A DNA stretch of 64,000 nucleotides, taken from positions 6,510,598 to 6,574,597 of the forward strand of contig NC_065421.1 of the NCBI RefSeq assembly GCF_024362695.1, read 5' to 3'. The notes below the pieces were generated by a model. It saw nothing but the letters and a program-made list of their open reading frames with translations. It did not search any database and was not told the DNA's origin. The translations under genes and the position numbers were made by a program. Within the stretch, counting starts at the first letter, position 1, and the number at the start of each line of letters is the position of its first letter. Positions 11,076 through 23,565 of the stretch are shown here, piece by piece. The stretch is from Pectinophora gossypiella (taxonomy: Eukaryota > Arthropoda > Insecta > Lepidoptera > Gelechiidae).

Positions 11076-11372
11076 CGGCCTCCGTAGTCCAGTGGTTGAC
11101 CGTCCGATCCGGAGGTCCCGGGTTCGAATCACTTTGTGAGCCCTGGTTTGGCTAGGACATTGCAGGCTGATCAACCGATTGCCCGAAAGTAAAATGATCC
11201 GTGCTTCGGAAGGCACGTTAAGCCGTTGGTCCCGGCTGCTACTTACTGATGTAAGTACGTAGTCGTTACATGAGTCATGCCAGGGGCTTTGGCTGCTCAA
11301 TAATAACCCTGACACCAGGGAAGATGAGGTTGGTAATCCACCTCATAACCCACACGATAGACGAAGAAGAAT
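11076..11372 (+). mobile_element. tRNA-headed SINE, family A, copy 1
   Basis: A head with Pol III-like boxes (GTAGTCCAGTGGTTGACC, then GGTTCGAATC) is followed by the body 'gtttggctaggacattgcag', 'gatccgtgcttcggaaggca', 'aataataaccctgacaccag' and a GAAGAAGAA tail. Related copies: 36651-36958 (+), 42889-43058 (-), 51948-52233 (-), partial 38700-38870 (-). Confidence 0.8.
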
Positions 11373-11879
11373 TACAAAACACACCATGAACGAGCGCCAT
11401 GTTCTGATTAATATAACATTGTATTAAATATAACTACAACAGCTTTTTGGAATAATTCATTAATAAATAAATTCCTTATTTAAAATGCAGACGATCGAAT
11501 TACATAATAAGAGATCAAATTAAAACACCATTAAAACATTTAACTAATAAAAAAGGAGAAGGAGAACTAGGGCCTTATTTTTGAATCGCTCGCCTTCAAG
11601 TCACGTTCGAAAATATATACCCATTTCACGTAGCACGTCAGAACTTGTCATTTGCGAGATGAGACAGGTATATCGAAAGCAAGCGATTCAAGAAAAAGGC
11701 TCTAGCCTCTATGTCTTTTACACAATTCATAGGTAATTATCTACAATAATAAAAAAAAACATTACAATACTTGATGTAAGTATAAGTATAATGGACATGC
11801 GAAAACAGATACCCTATAGAAATCCTAATCTACCGTCAATATGTTACACAATGACCCCGATTCCTGCAGACATCTCCTA

Positions 11880-12145
11880 ATTTTAAAGTTATAGCTGTCA
11901 CTTTTTTATCCTCGGAAAAGGAAAGGGACAGATAATTCAGAAATGTTAATTTTAAAAATGAATGAATAACCCGGGCGAATAAATAAATTAGGTATATGGC
12001 TGGTATGCAAACCGTTTGACATGTGCTGTCAACTTAATTCTTAATTATTGCCCATTGTAATTATTTTAGAAGGTTGTGGCGTCCCTTCCTTTTCGGCGGA
12101 TAAGAAAATGACAGGTATAACTTAAATAAAATTAGATGGTGTGCA
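11880..12145. mobile_element. Long-TIR MITE, family 3, copy 1
   Basis: Terminal arms contain 'cttatccgccgaaaaggaaa' (here with a substitution) and its inverse 'ttttcggcggataagaaaat', with ACAGGTATAACTTAA outward. The same family is at about 40000-40275 and 47279-47625, with a half copy at about 15965-16000. Confidence 0.7.
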
Positions 12146-12561
12146 CTGGAATCAGTACCGATATACAAGTAAAGTGTTTAGATTAACATTTATTCACCGG
12201 AGTGCATTAGGTCTAGCACAGCCGTACTTATAACTACTGAGGAGTTAAGTAACATTTAGTTTCGATGTAACAACACATAAACCGTGCAAAAACGGACTAT
12301 GAACGTGTTTATCCTAAAAGGGCATATCATTAGGTAATGTTTGCTGTAAAACAGCCCGGACAACATAGGAAAATTGTGCCGAATTACACCGTGCGTGCGA
12401 GTCAGACAGTGCGCGCTCGCTCCCTTGCTAAACGGCTTCCGGTTGAAATAAACAAAAATGGCCGCCATTCGGGAGGGTACTCGTATTGGTTCGGGTCGGA
12501 TACTTTCTATACGTTTTATTGTTTATTCTATGGCTGTATACTATTCGGCATAACCTATAAG

Positions 12562-12927
12562 GGCTTATTACACCTACCTGTCAGACAGGCTAGATGCGTC
12601 AAAGTCGCGGGTGGTTACCATGGTTACTCCCCACCAACTCGCTCGAGATCGTGGTTACGGCTCGCCGATTCGCTATAGGTAAGGGTGGTATTAATAAACT
12701 AATCTCAGCTTTGAGACTGCCCTCAAGAGCATCTCAATGTGACAGTTCTTATATAAAAACAGGGACTTGAGCAGCATCTTTAGGGCAGTCTCAGCTGAGA
12801 TTGATTTATTAATTAGACTATACCATCTGATCGGGAAACGGGAATTTCGACTTGGTGTAACCATGGTAACCACCGTGACCTTGGCGCATCTAACCTGCCG
12901 GACAGGTAAGTGTAATAAGCCCTGGTC
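12562..12927. mobile_element. Foldback element, nested palindrome
   Basis: Outer arms of about 70 bp: AGGGCTTATTACACCTACCT to GGTGGTTACCATGGTTAC on the left, inverted on the right ending at 12927. Inside, a second inverted pair (ATTAATAAACTAATCTCAGC against GCTGAGATTGATTTATTAAT, with GAGACTGCCCT inward) folds the centre. No coding capacity. Confidence 0.75.
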
Positions 12928-13791
12928 ATAAGCCCTCAGACAGATAATTTCAAGTAAAACCGCGGGAAACAAAAACACGTCCATTCGTCTTTGTCACTTT
13001 TTAACACATCAAACCAGAACATGATCTCACACTCGCGATCCTATCCAAAGCCTTTGAGTTATTACATCGAAAGTCGTGACGGAAATTAATACTACTATAA
13101 CTTTAGCTTTGTCAAAAATATTTTCCTACAATTTCTGCCTATAAGGCGCGGTACCCTAATTTCCACAAAATACATTTGTATACAACGAGGTAGTAGACAA
13201 AGTCATGACGATATTCGAGCTACGCCTTAATATAGGGTTGTTGACAAGTATCAAACATTAATTCTTCATAATAGTTGCAAAATAAATGAAATAGTTTAAA
13301 TTAGGGAATTAGGGAGTCAGAAAGTAATGGCAAAAGGAACAGCTATAACAGCTACTTTTTGCTGGAACGGGACGGAGCTTTCCCCCACCACCGACTTTTA
13401 ACTATTAATATCTCCGGCATTAGATTGAAAAATGGATGTCAGATTAATCTTCAGCTTGTTCACGACAGTAGATTGATGAAAAAAAAACTAGTCAACTACC
13501 CTGTTGCTACTGACTTAACCAGGGCATTTCTATTAGAGCTAAATGAAATGCTAAAGACATTGCGATAATAAAATCATTATAAAAAGCCGCGGTAACTTAG
13601 TTACTTAATAAGTCCGCTTGGTGTATTTAATAAGTAGATTTGGCGCCACTAGCTCACTTTATTATCTGTGGGAATTTTTAAATCCTGACACTAGAATGAT
13701 TTCCATGCGTGTGATGCTCCCACTATTTAGTACACAATTTCTAATTATTTCAATAAAAACAACATAATCTCTACTTTCACGTGTATGGTCA

Positions 13792-13925
13792 CGAGTACTA
13801 ATAAGTATAAGTATGATACACTTTGAAACTATGTCACATTAACTTTTTTGTCAAATTAAATTAAATGTCAAATATGATGATAGCGCGACAGGGTTCTAAA
13901 ATGGGTACATGATATTGCTCATGTC
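13792..13925. repeat. Dispersed repeat, copy 1
   Basis: Contains CTATGTCACATTAACTTTTT, TTAAATGTCAAATATGATGA and GGGTACATGATATTGCTCAT. An inverted relative is at 44634-44775. Confidence 0.65.
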
Positions 13926-14049
13926 TGTACGTGTAATTTCCGTACTTTTTTCTATGTCCTTATTACTTGATCGGCTGGGGAGAACTACTCCTTAGCGGGA
14001 CCCCAAAACCCATTCATTTCCTTTTAATGCTTTGATGTACTATTTTTTA

Positions 14050-14260
14050 TTAGTTTTCGAATTCACGTTTGGATCATAAATGATTATCACGTGCTCAGCG
14101 GTGAAGGAAAACATCGTGAAGAAACCCACATTCCCGAGAAATTCATTTCGGAGGTTTGTGACAATCTATATTGGGCTGGTTTTCCCTTCGCGGGCAGTCG
14201 CTTCTGTAAAACACCGGACCTGTCAAATTTTCAGATTAAGTAACAGGACCCTGTATAAAA
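14050..14260. repeat. LINE 3'-tail-like repeat (CCTCCGAAATGCATTTCC type)
   Basis: Shares the 'acatcgtgaagaaaccc', 'gggctggttttcccttcgcgg' and 'ccggacctgtcaaa' series with inverted copies at about 35950-36110 and 37775-37845. Probably non-LTR 3' sequence; no frame is preserved. Confidence 0.5.
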
Positions 14261-15398
14261 CGGGATAATGCTCGACAGATGAATCATCATCATCAGATGA
14301 TAATGTTCTATTATATTTTTTTTTCTGGGTGTACCCTTGGAAGTAGAGATTATGCAGATTCTATTTGTATAATAAAAAAATGTCAACAACAGTGGCTGCA
14401 AGTTGTCTTTGATTACTTGTGGCACTGCCCACCCCATTAGGGATTACGGGCGTGAGTTTATGTATGTATGTATGTAATAAAAAAATGTGTACTAAATAGT
14501 GGTCCGGCCAGGAAGCATCACACTTTTCCTACTGCAGTGAAGACATTGCTTCTAATTCTGAATGTCACAATAATATTATCATGTGGTACGCTTCTATTCT
14601 AAATTAATATATCATTTGGTGATACTCTTTTTTTTACTTTTAATACTAGAAATTAGCTAGCATTTGTGGACCCGTTACAACTATTATATATTTTTTTTAT
14701 TCTAGTACATCTACTTGCGTTGTAATTGCTATAAGGCCTACCTACTATTTTCTATATTTCATATCAATAATTCAATATACTGATAAATGAACTTTTCTAT
14801 ATATAATAGTTTATACTATTATCGGATAGCGATTTTTCTCCCGTTTAATTTCAGTCTATGCACTTTAAGACAGACATTTTTATGATAAATTAAATAGTGT
14901 TTTAATTAATTATTGCTTTTTTGCTGATAAAGGCATGTGGGCACAAAAACCGCAATCCAATTCAGGTAAAGGAGTGACTTTTAAACGTTCTTACGAGTCG
15001 AATGTTTCTTTTAAACACTATGAGCTTCCTTTAGGAAGTGAGACTATAAAATCAACGTTATAATATTTATTGCTTATTCACTCTGCAACGTAAACTTTGG
15101 ATCTAACTTGCAAGAACGTTTAAAAAGTAATAATTGATCATCACTATCTAAACAATATTTTTTTAGAAGTATGTTTAAATGTGTGAATTTAAATTGGCGA
15201 GAATTAACAGTAAGTTCAGTGACGCGAAGACTGGCGATTAAAAGTCGGAGCAAACATACTCGGCCATCCTACCTTAGTTCATCTTGTGATAGATGTACCT
15301 GTGACTACCCCAATTGAGACGTGAGGTTATGTTATGTGTGTAAATGGAATTACCCAGTCCGTCTGTTTTCTTTTTATATAGTGAATTTTCCCAAACTA

Positions 15399-15680
15399 CT
15401 GGTAACGAATGGATCAGAAATGAGGAGATCCGCAAGAGAACCAAAGTCACCGACATAACTCGGAGTATTGCCAAGCTGAAGTGCCAGTGGTTCGAAAGGT
15501 TCTAGTAGGTATGGCGACCACGTGTCGGACGACGCTCAGTGGGTAGGCCCGCTACAAGGTGGACCGACCATCTGGTGAAGGTCGCCGGAAGCCGCTGGAT
15601 GCGGACAGCGCAGGACCGATCGTCGTGGAGATCCTTGGGGGAGGCCTATGCCCAGCAGTGGGCGTTGTACGGCTGATGAT
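15399..15680 (+). pseudogene. Remnant of a non-LTR retrotransposon (C-terminus and 3' end)
   Basis: Conceptual translation gives NEEIRKRTKVTDITRSIAKL, then after a break RWTDHLVKVAGSRWMRTAQD and SWRSLGEAYAQQWALYG before a stop. These are the C-terminal residues common to many lepidopteran endonuclease-reverse transcriptase proteins. It is followed by the matching 3' end GGCTGATGATGATGA. Only this tail is left, with at least one frameshift. It lies just downstream of the Ada2b gene. Confidence 0.8.
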
Positions 15681-15777
15681 GATGACTGGTTATGGAGCCC
15701 ATCTATAGCTCAATTTGGTGGAAACCCTGATTCTACCTGCAGTTTGCTTCGATTCGCCAGCTTCGGTAATGCAGGTG

Positions 15778-18700
15778 CTAGTTCCGTATCCAGCCGGCGG
15801 TTTGCAGGTAGTGTCGCACGGCGTGGTCGACGTCGCAGTCGGTGCCGGCCGGCCGCCTGAGCAGCACTCCCTTCATCGTGACATATTGTGCTGGGGCCAG
15901 GCTCAGCGCGCTGCATAGCTGGGTAGACAAAACGTACATTGGTGATAATTCCCGTCGACACAATCTAGTATTATTTTAAGTTATACCTGTCATTTTCTTA
16001 GCCTTATACTAGCCTAATACTAGAACCTGAAACCTCTGATCGGGAAAATGTTAAGCAGGGGATGGTTCAAGTTAGACAAGGATTTAGGCGAATTTAAGTT
16101 GCTTTGCTAAGAAAAGGATTTATAAACGCGTTATTACAAAACGAAGACTAAAAGATAAGGGCCGCGGCCCTACTGTCGCAGTTTTTGCATAGAATTAATA
16201 TAAGAATAAAATAAATTTATTGCCAGTTTATATTTTTCTACTATATAAGAACTAGGTAATTATGAATATTCCGAATACGGGCAAAAGGAAATGGCTCAGC
16301 TTGTGCTGTTATGGAGCCGTGCTATGGTGCCACGCATCGCTGGTTTTCAGTCATTTCCTCTTCCTGGGATATTGTGCGGAAATATATAGCTTTAGGTAAA
16401 AAACAATAAAATCAAAAGACAATCAAATAAAATTAAAGGTAGGTTGAGTGTGTGTATGTATGTGTACGCATGTGTGTGCGTGTTTTTGTGTGTGTATGTG
16501 TGTTTGTGCGAGCTATGCATACGACTTGTCAATTAGTTTCATGAAAATCCGTTGACTTTTTTCGTGGCGCCGATTTTTAAACCTAGTTTATCTTAGTCTT
16601 CGTTCTGTAATAACACTATGCGACTTTGAATTTATGTTTGAATCTAATTGATACCACGTGGTTTCCATGACTTGTGCCCTGTTAATGGGAATAGGCTCGC
16701 CCCCTATTACACAGGACTTAAACAGATATATAATATACACCTCTGCCTATCTCATGATTACAGGCGTGATGCTATAGTATGCAAAAGGGTTTATTTTTGT
16801 TAACTTTTAAAGCCCCGAAAACATAAAACGTGGTCGGACAATATCGTCACAAATCTATTGTAACGTGTTGATTGAAAAACAAAGACAAACCGTAGGTAGT
16901 TGCTAGCCGCGAATAATAGATAATTGATTATGACCACATGTATGTACACATGACTCATATATGTTTCTCTGCTGCTTGTACAAATGTTCAATTACGCGAC
17001 AATGACATATTTATAATGATATAACATGTCAGAAAAAGAACAGTAACGTACGTTCGAAGAATACTCTTCCAAATTCGAATTTATTCATACAACATTTTGA
17101 TTTTCCACTCTACGATCATATATTGGAAAAAGCACAGTTCCTTGCAAAAATCATATAAATATCCTTCCCGCGTCAATTCTAATGTATACCAGTTTAAGTA
17201 TTTCGAAAAAGTCCTAAAGTGTCGTACGGTTTAGTTAAAAAACCTTAAGTAACTGAGATAACTATGGACACGCAGCGCGCGTATAAAAACGCAACGAGGC
17301 GCAACACTGTTATAACGCTGATTTGACGGTATCATTTTTAGGCGGGAACAGTGCATCCCCCAACATATATGATCTAATTGAAGTATATGAAAAAATGTAT
17401 TCGTTTATTGAAAAATCAGCCCTAAATAGGCAATCGTAGTTTTAAAAGGTTACCTTTACACTACCTCTGCCAAAAAAACTATACTGTAATTGTTACGTAC
17501 CCAGTTCAAAATTGTAACTGCAATGTCAAATTAAAACTTGTATTAAAGGGCCCATTTTAACAAACAACTGGGTAGATGACTGGGTTAAAAATAAACTATA
17601 AAAATCTATTATTGAAATATAATCCAGGCTAAAAAGATCAAAACTACTCATCCCTCTTTTTAACTTATTTGTGAATTTTAAATTAGAATTACGTAACAGT
17701 GAGAACGAACGTTTAACTACGTTTATTGATGACGTCATACTAATATTTCCATACAAATACCATAGGTAATTAATTTGGATGTTAAGTAAAAAATATCTAA
17801 TTTAACATAACTAGTATGATGACGTCATACTCGTATTTCCATACAAATACCATAGAAATAGAATTCGTTTAGATGTTAAGAAAAAAATATAATTTAACAT
17901 AACTAGTATGATGACGTCATACTTCAATATTTCCATACAAATACCATAGAAATAAAATTCGTTTAGATGTTAAGAAAAAAATCTAATTTAACATAACTAG
18001 TATGACGATGTCATACTTCAGTATTTCCATATAAATACCTTAGAAATATAATTAGTATGGATGTGTTGTAAAATGTATCCCATTTGACACAGTATATTAG
18101 TACCTGTATCTCGTTGTTATTCAGCAGATGCCTCGAGGAGACGTTGTTGCTGCTGCATGAGTTCTTTTTGCAACATCCACATCCGGTACTTCCGTCCCGT
18201 GTGCACTTTGGGCTGGTGGAACTTGAGCCGCTTTCGCCGTCTCTGTTGCACAAAAATATGATTTACAATCACACTACAGAATAGACCAAAGGCAGAGATT
18301 AATGGACGCCCTCCACACATTCATAATTGATAAGTATTATTTTGTATAGTTGTGTCTTTGTGCGTTTACGAACCATTAACCATTTTTCTTTCTTTTATTC
18401 TTTATTTTTATTTTTTTCAAATTTCCGACCCTTTGTGTCTTATAATATATTTTTGTAATTATTTAAAACTATTTACTAATTAATAAATACTATTACTTTT
18501 TTGACGTACGCGCATCCTATGTAGAACGGGATGACTAGGGATAATGACTATGATAGAAATTATTTAAAATAACGTACCTTTTTCTTAGCTGCTGCATGCT
18601 GGTCAGCGTTGCTTCTCTTGTCTGGTTGGTGTCCAGGCACCCACTGCTGCCCTGGCGAATACAACCGTTATACGAGATCAAACCCAAACCACACAACACC

Positions 18701-21700
18701 GTGTGCCTTGTTAGTACTCACACCTCCGCCGTACCTACCTCACACCGCACACGAGCTGTGGTAGGCATTAATAACTTTAACCTATTCGAATGGACACTCT
18801 AAAACTAGTGCCGTCATTCACTTACAATAAGTGCAAGAAAGAGATGCAGCTACTTTTAGTCATGTAAGATTAAGTAAAAATTAAGTTCGTGCTTGCCCGA
18901 ATCGACCACTTTGTATGCTATCATAGATTCTACAGCTATTTATACATATTATTATATCGATAGAAAATGTATGAAATATAGAATAATAAATACTACGTAT
19001 AGATCGGAAACTCTCCGCTTCGCATCAATTCGTATCGTTACCGAGTTAGATTTACCTCACCCCCCACAAAATCGATAATAAATATTTTTAGATTATTTGC
19101 AACACTACACCCACCAATGATATGACATAAATTCATCTTATCTAAATACACAGCCTATATACAGCCCAATAAAGGACAAAGGCCCGGAGGCGGCTTGAAG
19201 CACACTTTACTGCTTTTAGTAAGAATAAAAATCTGTCTAGCAAAATATGGTCGTGACTATATACCGGAGTAAAATATAGTAATCAAAGCTATAGTATAGT
19301 ATAATCTTAATTAACATAACTTCCGTTTGTTAAAAATAAAGCATAGTTTTCCATCTTGTTTACTGTAATGACGTCAATCAGTCAACAGAATACGTTGATA
19401 ATTCATGTTACGTCAAACATGTTTGTTATAAATCTCATTTTTAGAGTTCATTAATTCATCATTCATGCTCATCTTCGTTCGGAGACAACTAATACCTCAA
19501 CTAACCTCCTTCAGCAGAAAGATATTTTAGAAATTACATCATTTAGTTGAAGTATAGACTTATGCTGAGTAATTTTATAGACTTTTTACTATTTTCTATT
19601 ATAATCATCAGCCCATTAATTTTCCCACTGCTGGGGCACGGGCCTTCCCTATGGATTGATAGGGAGATCGGGCCTTAAACCCAGTGCGGATTGATGGTTA
19701 TTAACGACTGCTAATGCATCCGGGACCAACGGCTTAACGTGCCTTCCGAAGCACGGAGGAGCTCGAGATGAAAACTTATTTTTTTGTGGTCACCCATCCT
19801 ATGACCGGCCTTTGCGAAAGTTGCTTAACTTCAACAATCGCAGACCGAGCGCGTTTACCGCTGCGCCACCGAGCTCCTCAACTATATTCTATATTAGCTT
19901 TAAACTCAAAAAAAACCGAAATAATGAAGTTATTATTATTATATTATTATATTTGTTTATGTACACTAGCAGCTCAGAGCTGATGCGTTATTCCGTGACG
20001 AAATCCGTCTTTAGGCGAGCATTCTACGATACATGCCTCTATCTACTTCGTTGGACATGCATGTAGTTCCTACTAACATAACATCGCGAAGCGGAAGCAT
20101 GTGAACTGAAGCATGATTCGATGCCATGAACGAAAATGAAGAAACACAAAGTCATGATTTAAATTTGGTTCAACGAAAAGAATGCGAGTACTAAAAAGAA
20201 ACGATGATAAAAAAACATGTATGTAAATGTAAGCACAGCGTGTAACGTCAACCATTGTTTAGATTTAGGATGTTGGCCTCACTGAGTCTGTAGGCTGGTT
20301 GTATACCGTTCATCCAGGCTTTTCGGCGGGAAACGGGAACGGGACAGTTGCTTTCTTCATTGAGTAATCTAAATAATTAATACGAAGTGGTGTTTTGTGG
20401 TTAATGATCGCATTAAGTTAGTCGGAAGACATTCGCGAGTGTTATTATATTGGAGTATTCAATAAACAAAGTGTATCTGCCTATTTTCGCTTCGTGTCAG
20501 GAAGCCGCTTCATAACTCAAAAGTTTATGCGGACTTTTGAGTTAATTCGTTTGGGGTTCGGAGTAGGAGTCTACTCCGAGGGTGGGGGCTTAGGTTTCAT
20601 CATCATCACCTTTCATCATTTCATTAATCATCAAGAAAAAAAATACGTAAGACATGGCTGTATGGGCATAGTTCCCTTTGCCTTACCCTTCGGGGAAAAC
20701 TAAAACAAAAAAAAAACAGTTCATCCAACGCAGGATAGGGTAGTTAAGTTTTTTTCTTTTCATCAATCTACTCAGATGAGCATGCTAAAGACTAATCTGA
20801 AACCTTTTCAATATCTCATCTAACGTTGGAAATATTCGTATTTAAAGTCAGTGGTGCAGGGGTAGGGGGATGCTTCGACCCGTTTAAGCAAACCAGCATT
20901 TGTATGTAGATTGTGACTTGTATAGTACTATTGCCGTTACTTTCTAGCTCCTTGATTTGAAAATAAAATAGTTATAAAAGAGCTAACTATAACTATTTCA
21001 TTTTTCAACGTACTTCGATCCTGTTTTCACATTTGGCTATCAGTTTATATCGATTTTGGAACTATAATAAAAAACGAATAGTTCTTAAGACTCGCCGCGC
21101 CGCGCGGGATTCACGTTCTGAGGGCGCCCGATTGGGCGCGACTCTTGGAAGACACTAGTTGACGTTACAAGCGAATGCAGCAGGGTAGGCTAAAAGCGCA
21201 AAGTACCACGGTGCGGGGTCTCACGTCGAGGTGGTGCGGCTGCGCGTTAGGGTGCTTCCTGTGCGCGGCGTGCTGCTCGTAGTGCGCGCACTCCTCCAGG
21301 CGCGTGACGCCGGCCAGCCGGTAGCGGTGCAGCTCGGCCAGCCGCACGCGCAGCTCGCGCTCGCGCCACAGCCCCGCCACCACGCCCGCCTGTTCCGCGC
21401 GCCCGTAGAACTGCGCTGTCCATCTCAAGCGCTCCGTGAACTCTCTGTAATGCAGAGACGGTTTTGTGAATCATGGATTTTAGGGTAGCCGGGATTGGGT
21501 AGCACCTATCACGTTGGTCTAACAGAATTCCAACTGGGATACACTCGAGGACTTTTGTTATGTTAGTAGTAGCATTGGGAAAGTATAAATTGTATTGGCA
21601 ACAGATGAACATAATCTAATATTTTTGTTGGTGTAGCATTCTCCATGCTACTTTTTACGGAGAAATAGGGCAGTGGTTTCCCTCTTGCCTTCCGCCCCGC

Positions 21701-23565
21701 AGCACTCAGTCTGACGCGAGTGGGATGGCGCCCAGAGTAGTCCATTTCAAAGTCGTACTAGGACTCTTGTCCTTCGCCTCTGAATAGTACTGACAGTTAC
21801 TGCTGTACAATGTCAGGTTCTGGGTTACAATAAAAAAACAATATAATTATTCTTCAAAAGAGGATTGCTAAATTTCGACATCTAATTATCTGCTATACAT
21901 CACAAGCCTATAACCAGATTTGAAGCATGAACATTTTGAGTTTTTGTTTCCATCACTGGATACATGACACATAATTAAGTTTACTGTTAAAAAAAACTTA
22001 TATTCTTACTTTTTCTCTTTGGCAAGTTTTCCAAGTGTCTTCTGCTTGTTCCGCTGGTTGTTGAAGAACACCGATACAAGTTGGAAGTCACGCACCAGTC
22101 TTTTTCTTCTCGTTCTTTCACGGAGGCGACGTGTGTATATATCCACTTGGGATAGTTTAAGGGCTGAAACAAAAGTAAAGCCGAGGCATAAAAGTTCAGT
22201 TCCGTTATAACTAATAACAAGATTTGTTTAGTTTATAATCTAGTTGAATATTTGTCTAGTTGGTATCCTTGTCTATCAGAAGGCCTGGGCAATTAATGTA
22301 CTTTTAAGAATTGAAAAAAATATCACTAAAACTCATAATACCAGATTCTTATTGTGTTAAATGAGGAGTAAGTCTCCCAATTGAAAAAAAAAATGTTTCT
22401 TAAAATAAATGCCCTACCTATACTGGGCAGAGATCTCCCATGATCAGCTGCTGTTCTTCATCATAGAACTTAAATTTTTTCTCAAATGGGATTTGCAAAT
22501 GCAAATCACCATAAGGTTACCTAATGTAACCAGATCCAAAAATACCACATGTTACAACTCACCAACATCTAACTCATCATCCTCAGGATTCAATGCCAGT
22601 GTTGATATCAGCTGCTCAGCTTCATGATCATGTTCCTAAAACAGTTTATTTATTTTTACAAATTTCCTAATGTGTATTTATAGCTTTTACAAAACTATAC
22701 ATTAGTAATATAATAGTATTTTAACATTATTTGATTGAATGCAAAATATGATAAGTTACAGATAGTAAGTCTATTTACCCTTTCAAAGTCATCCCTATTT
22801 GGCATGTAACCCAGCTGAGCAGCCTCATCTGAACTGACAGCAAGTGAGGGTAGTCTGGACACAGCGCTGGGACCAAGGGGCCCTTCATCCCGATCAGCAC
22901 AGTGCAAAGATGGTCGACTGGTACTTTCCACATTGCCCCATGTAGCTCGACCAATACTGCCCTCCAGGTATCTTGTAATATATTCATCTTTCGCCTCTGC
23001 AATATAAATGACCAATATTACTAACACTACAAAAAAAATTCAAAGTAAGATAGGCAAAAGAAGGGCAAAAGGTATACCTTCTGGTGTCCGTGACTCTATG
23101 TGTTTGGCTATATCTTCCCAATTTCCAAATCCAAACTGTTCTATTGCATCTAGTAGTCTCACTTCTTCATTAGCAGACCAACTGCTTCGTCCCAAAAATA
23201 ACCCAAATGCCCCCGAGTCCTAAACATAAGTTTAGAGTTTAAAAAAAATATTGAAATGAATACTACAATTGCATGGAAATATAAAACCGTATAGTTACTT
23301 TATACTTACCATAAACTGATAGGAATGATCATTTTTGTGTGTACCAATTTCAGCACCAAGAGAGAAACACTGTAAAAAATACCACGTAATAGTTTGTAAT
23401 TTTCAAAATTTGCGCCAAAACTATAAACAAAAAATGGCACCAACGCTACTTTACCTGCAAACAAATATCGAAATCGATGCACTCAGAACACCTCACACGT
23501 ATACCATTGATTTCTTCTTGACAATAATTACAGTTATATTTAGCATATAAATCTGAAAACGACAT
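15778..23565 (-). CDS. TADA2B: Transcriptional adaptor Ada2b of SAGA, two alternative C-termini
   Basis: Common exons 23455-23565, 23310-23369, 23078-23219, 22779-22996, 22563-22635, 22010-22163, 21225-21444 and 18578-18646 are all in phase. Ada2b anchors Gcn5 in the SAGA histone acetyltransferase complex in the nucleus. Visible: ZZ zinc finger (CNYCQEEINGIRVRCSEC, then CFSLGAEIGTH), SANT domain (SSWSANEEVRLLDAIEQFGF), the AAQLGYMPNRDDFE motif, and ADA-box-like helices (VDIYTRRLRERTRRKRLVRD). A terminal exon 18117-18242 gives a 390-aa form ending in a basic tail without SWIRM. The SWIRM exon 15778-15918 (SLAPAQYVTM to TAGWIRN) needs a different frame: an internal acceptor at 18163 plus the donor after 18104 would join in phase and give about 415 aa. 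Drosophila Ada2b is known to have short and long isoforms. The common exons are secure; the long-form junction is inferred. The last acceptor before 18646 is a NAGNAG. Confidence 0.9.
15960..17700. other. Ada2b long intron, left part: repeats only
   Basis: No exon was recognised between the SWIRM exon and the tandem array. It holds a half copy of MITE family 3 (about 15965-16000), a GT-rich microsatellite (about 16441-16510) and a dispersed repeat (about 16650-16785). AATAAA on the minus strand occurs at 17404-17409. Confidence 0.5.
17722..18065 (-). repeat. Tandem array of about 92-bp units containing CRE palindromes
   Basis: Nearly four units, each with a TGACGTCA-type core followed by ATACTNNTATTTCCATACAA and AATACCATAG. 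Perfect TGACGTCA lies at 17730-17737, 17820-17827 and 17912-17919; the fourth unit has TGACGATGTCA near 18003. Periods are about 90-93 bp. The array starts 40 nt downstream of the Ada2b short-form exon, and a minus-strand AATAAA lies at its far end (17722-17727), so it could fall in that form's 3' UTR. Confidence 0.85.
19596..19880 (-). mobile_element. tRNA-headed SINE, family B, copy 1
   Basis: On the minus strand: head GAGCTCGGTGGCGCAGCGGT and AAACGCGCTCGGTCTGCGAT, body 'aggccggtcataggatgggt', 'cgtgcttcggaaggcacgtt', end 'ccccagcagtggg', then a GAT-type tail. The twin copy is 53009-53314. It lies in an Ada2b intron. Confidence 0.8.
20317..20718 (+). mobile_element. SINE-like retroposon, family C, copy 2
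   Basis: 402 bp starting GGCTTTTCGGCGGGAAACGG and ending in an A-rich tail. It is flanked by the 9-bp duplication GTTCATCCA at 20308-20316 and 20719-20727. It differs from copy 1 at about two positions in the body (GTCAGG versus GCCGGG near 20495) plus tail length. It lies inside an Ada2b intron. Confidence 0.85.

Larger units (their letters stand above)
10631..15398. other. Intergenic region between convergent CDK20 and Ada2b
   Basis: No host gene was recognised. It holds a tRNA-headed SINE (11076-11372), a long-TIR MITE (11880-12145), a nested-palindrome foldback element (12562-12927), dispersed repeats (13792-13925; 14050-14260; 14385-14476), and otherwise AT-rich sequence. Short open frames here have no protein-like features. 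Confidence 0.6.

Noticed and set aside
13359..13568. 69-aa frame in the CDK20-Ada2b spacer
   Set aside because: No recognisable domain and no splice partners or promoter; probably chance.
15648..15963. Overlapping frames on both strands around the Ada2b SWIRM exon
   Set aside because: Only the minus frame ending at 15778 matches a known domain. The others are GC-rich shadows.
16441..16510. GT-rich tract considered as a CRISPR-like or regulatory array
   Set aside because: Simple dinucleotide microsatellite without spacers.
21231..21612. Long GC-rich frames on both strands at Ada2b exon 7
   Set aside because: Shadows of the real exon 21225-21444, which alone is in phase with its neighbours.
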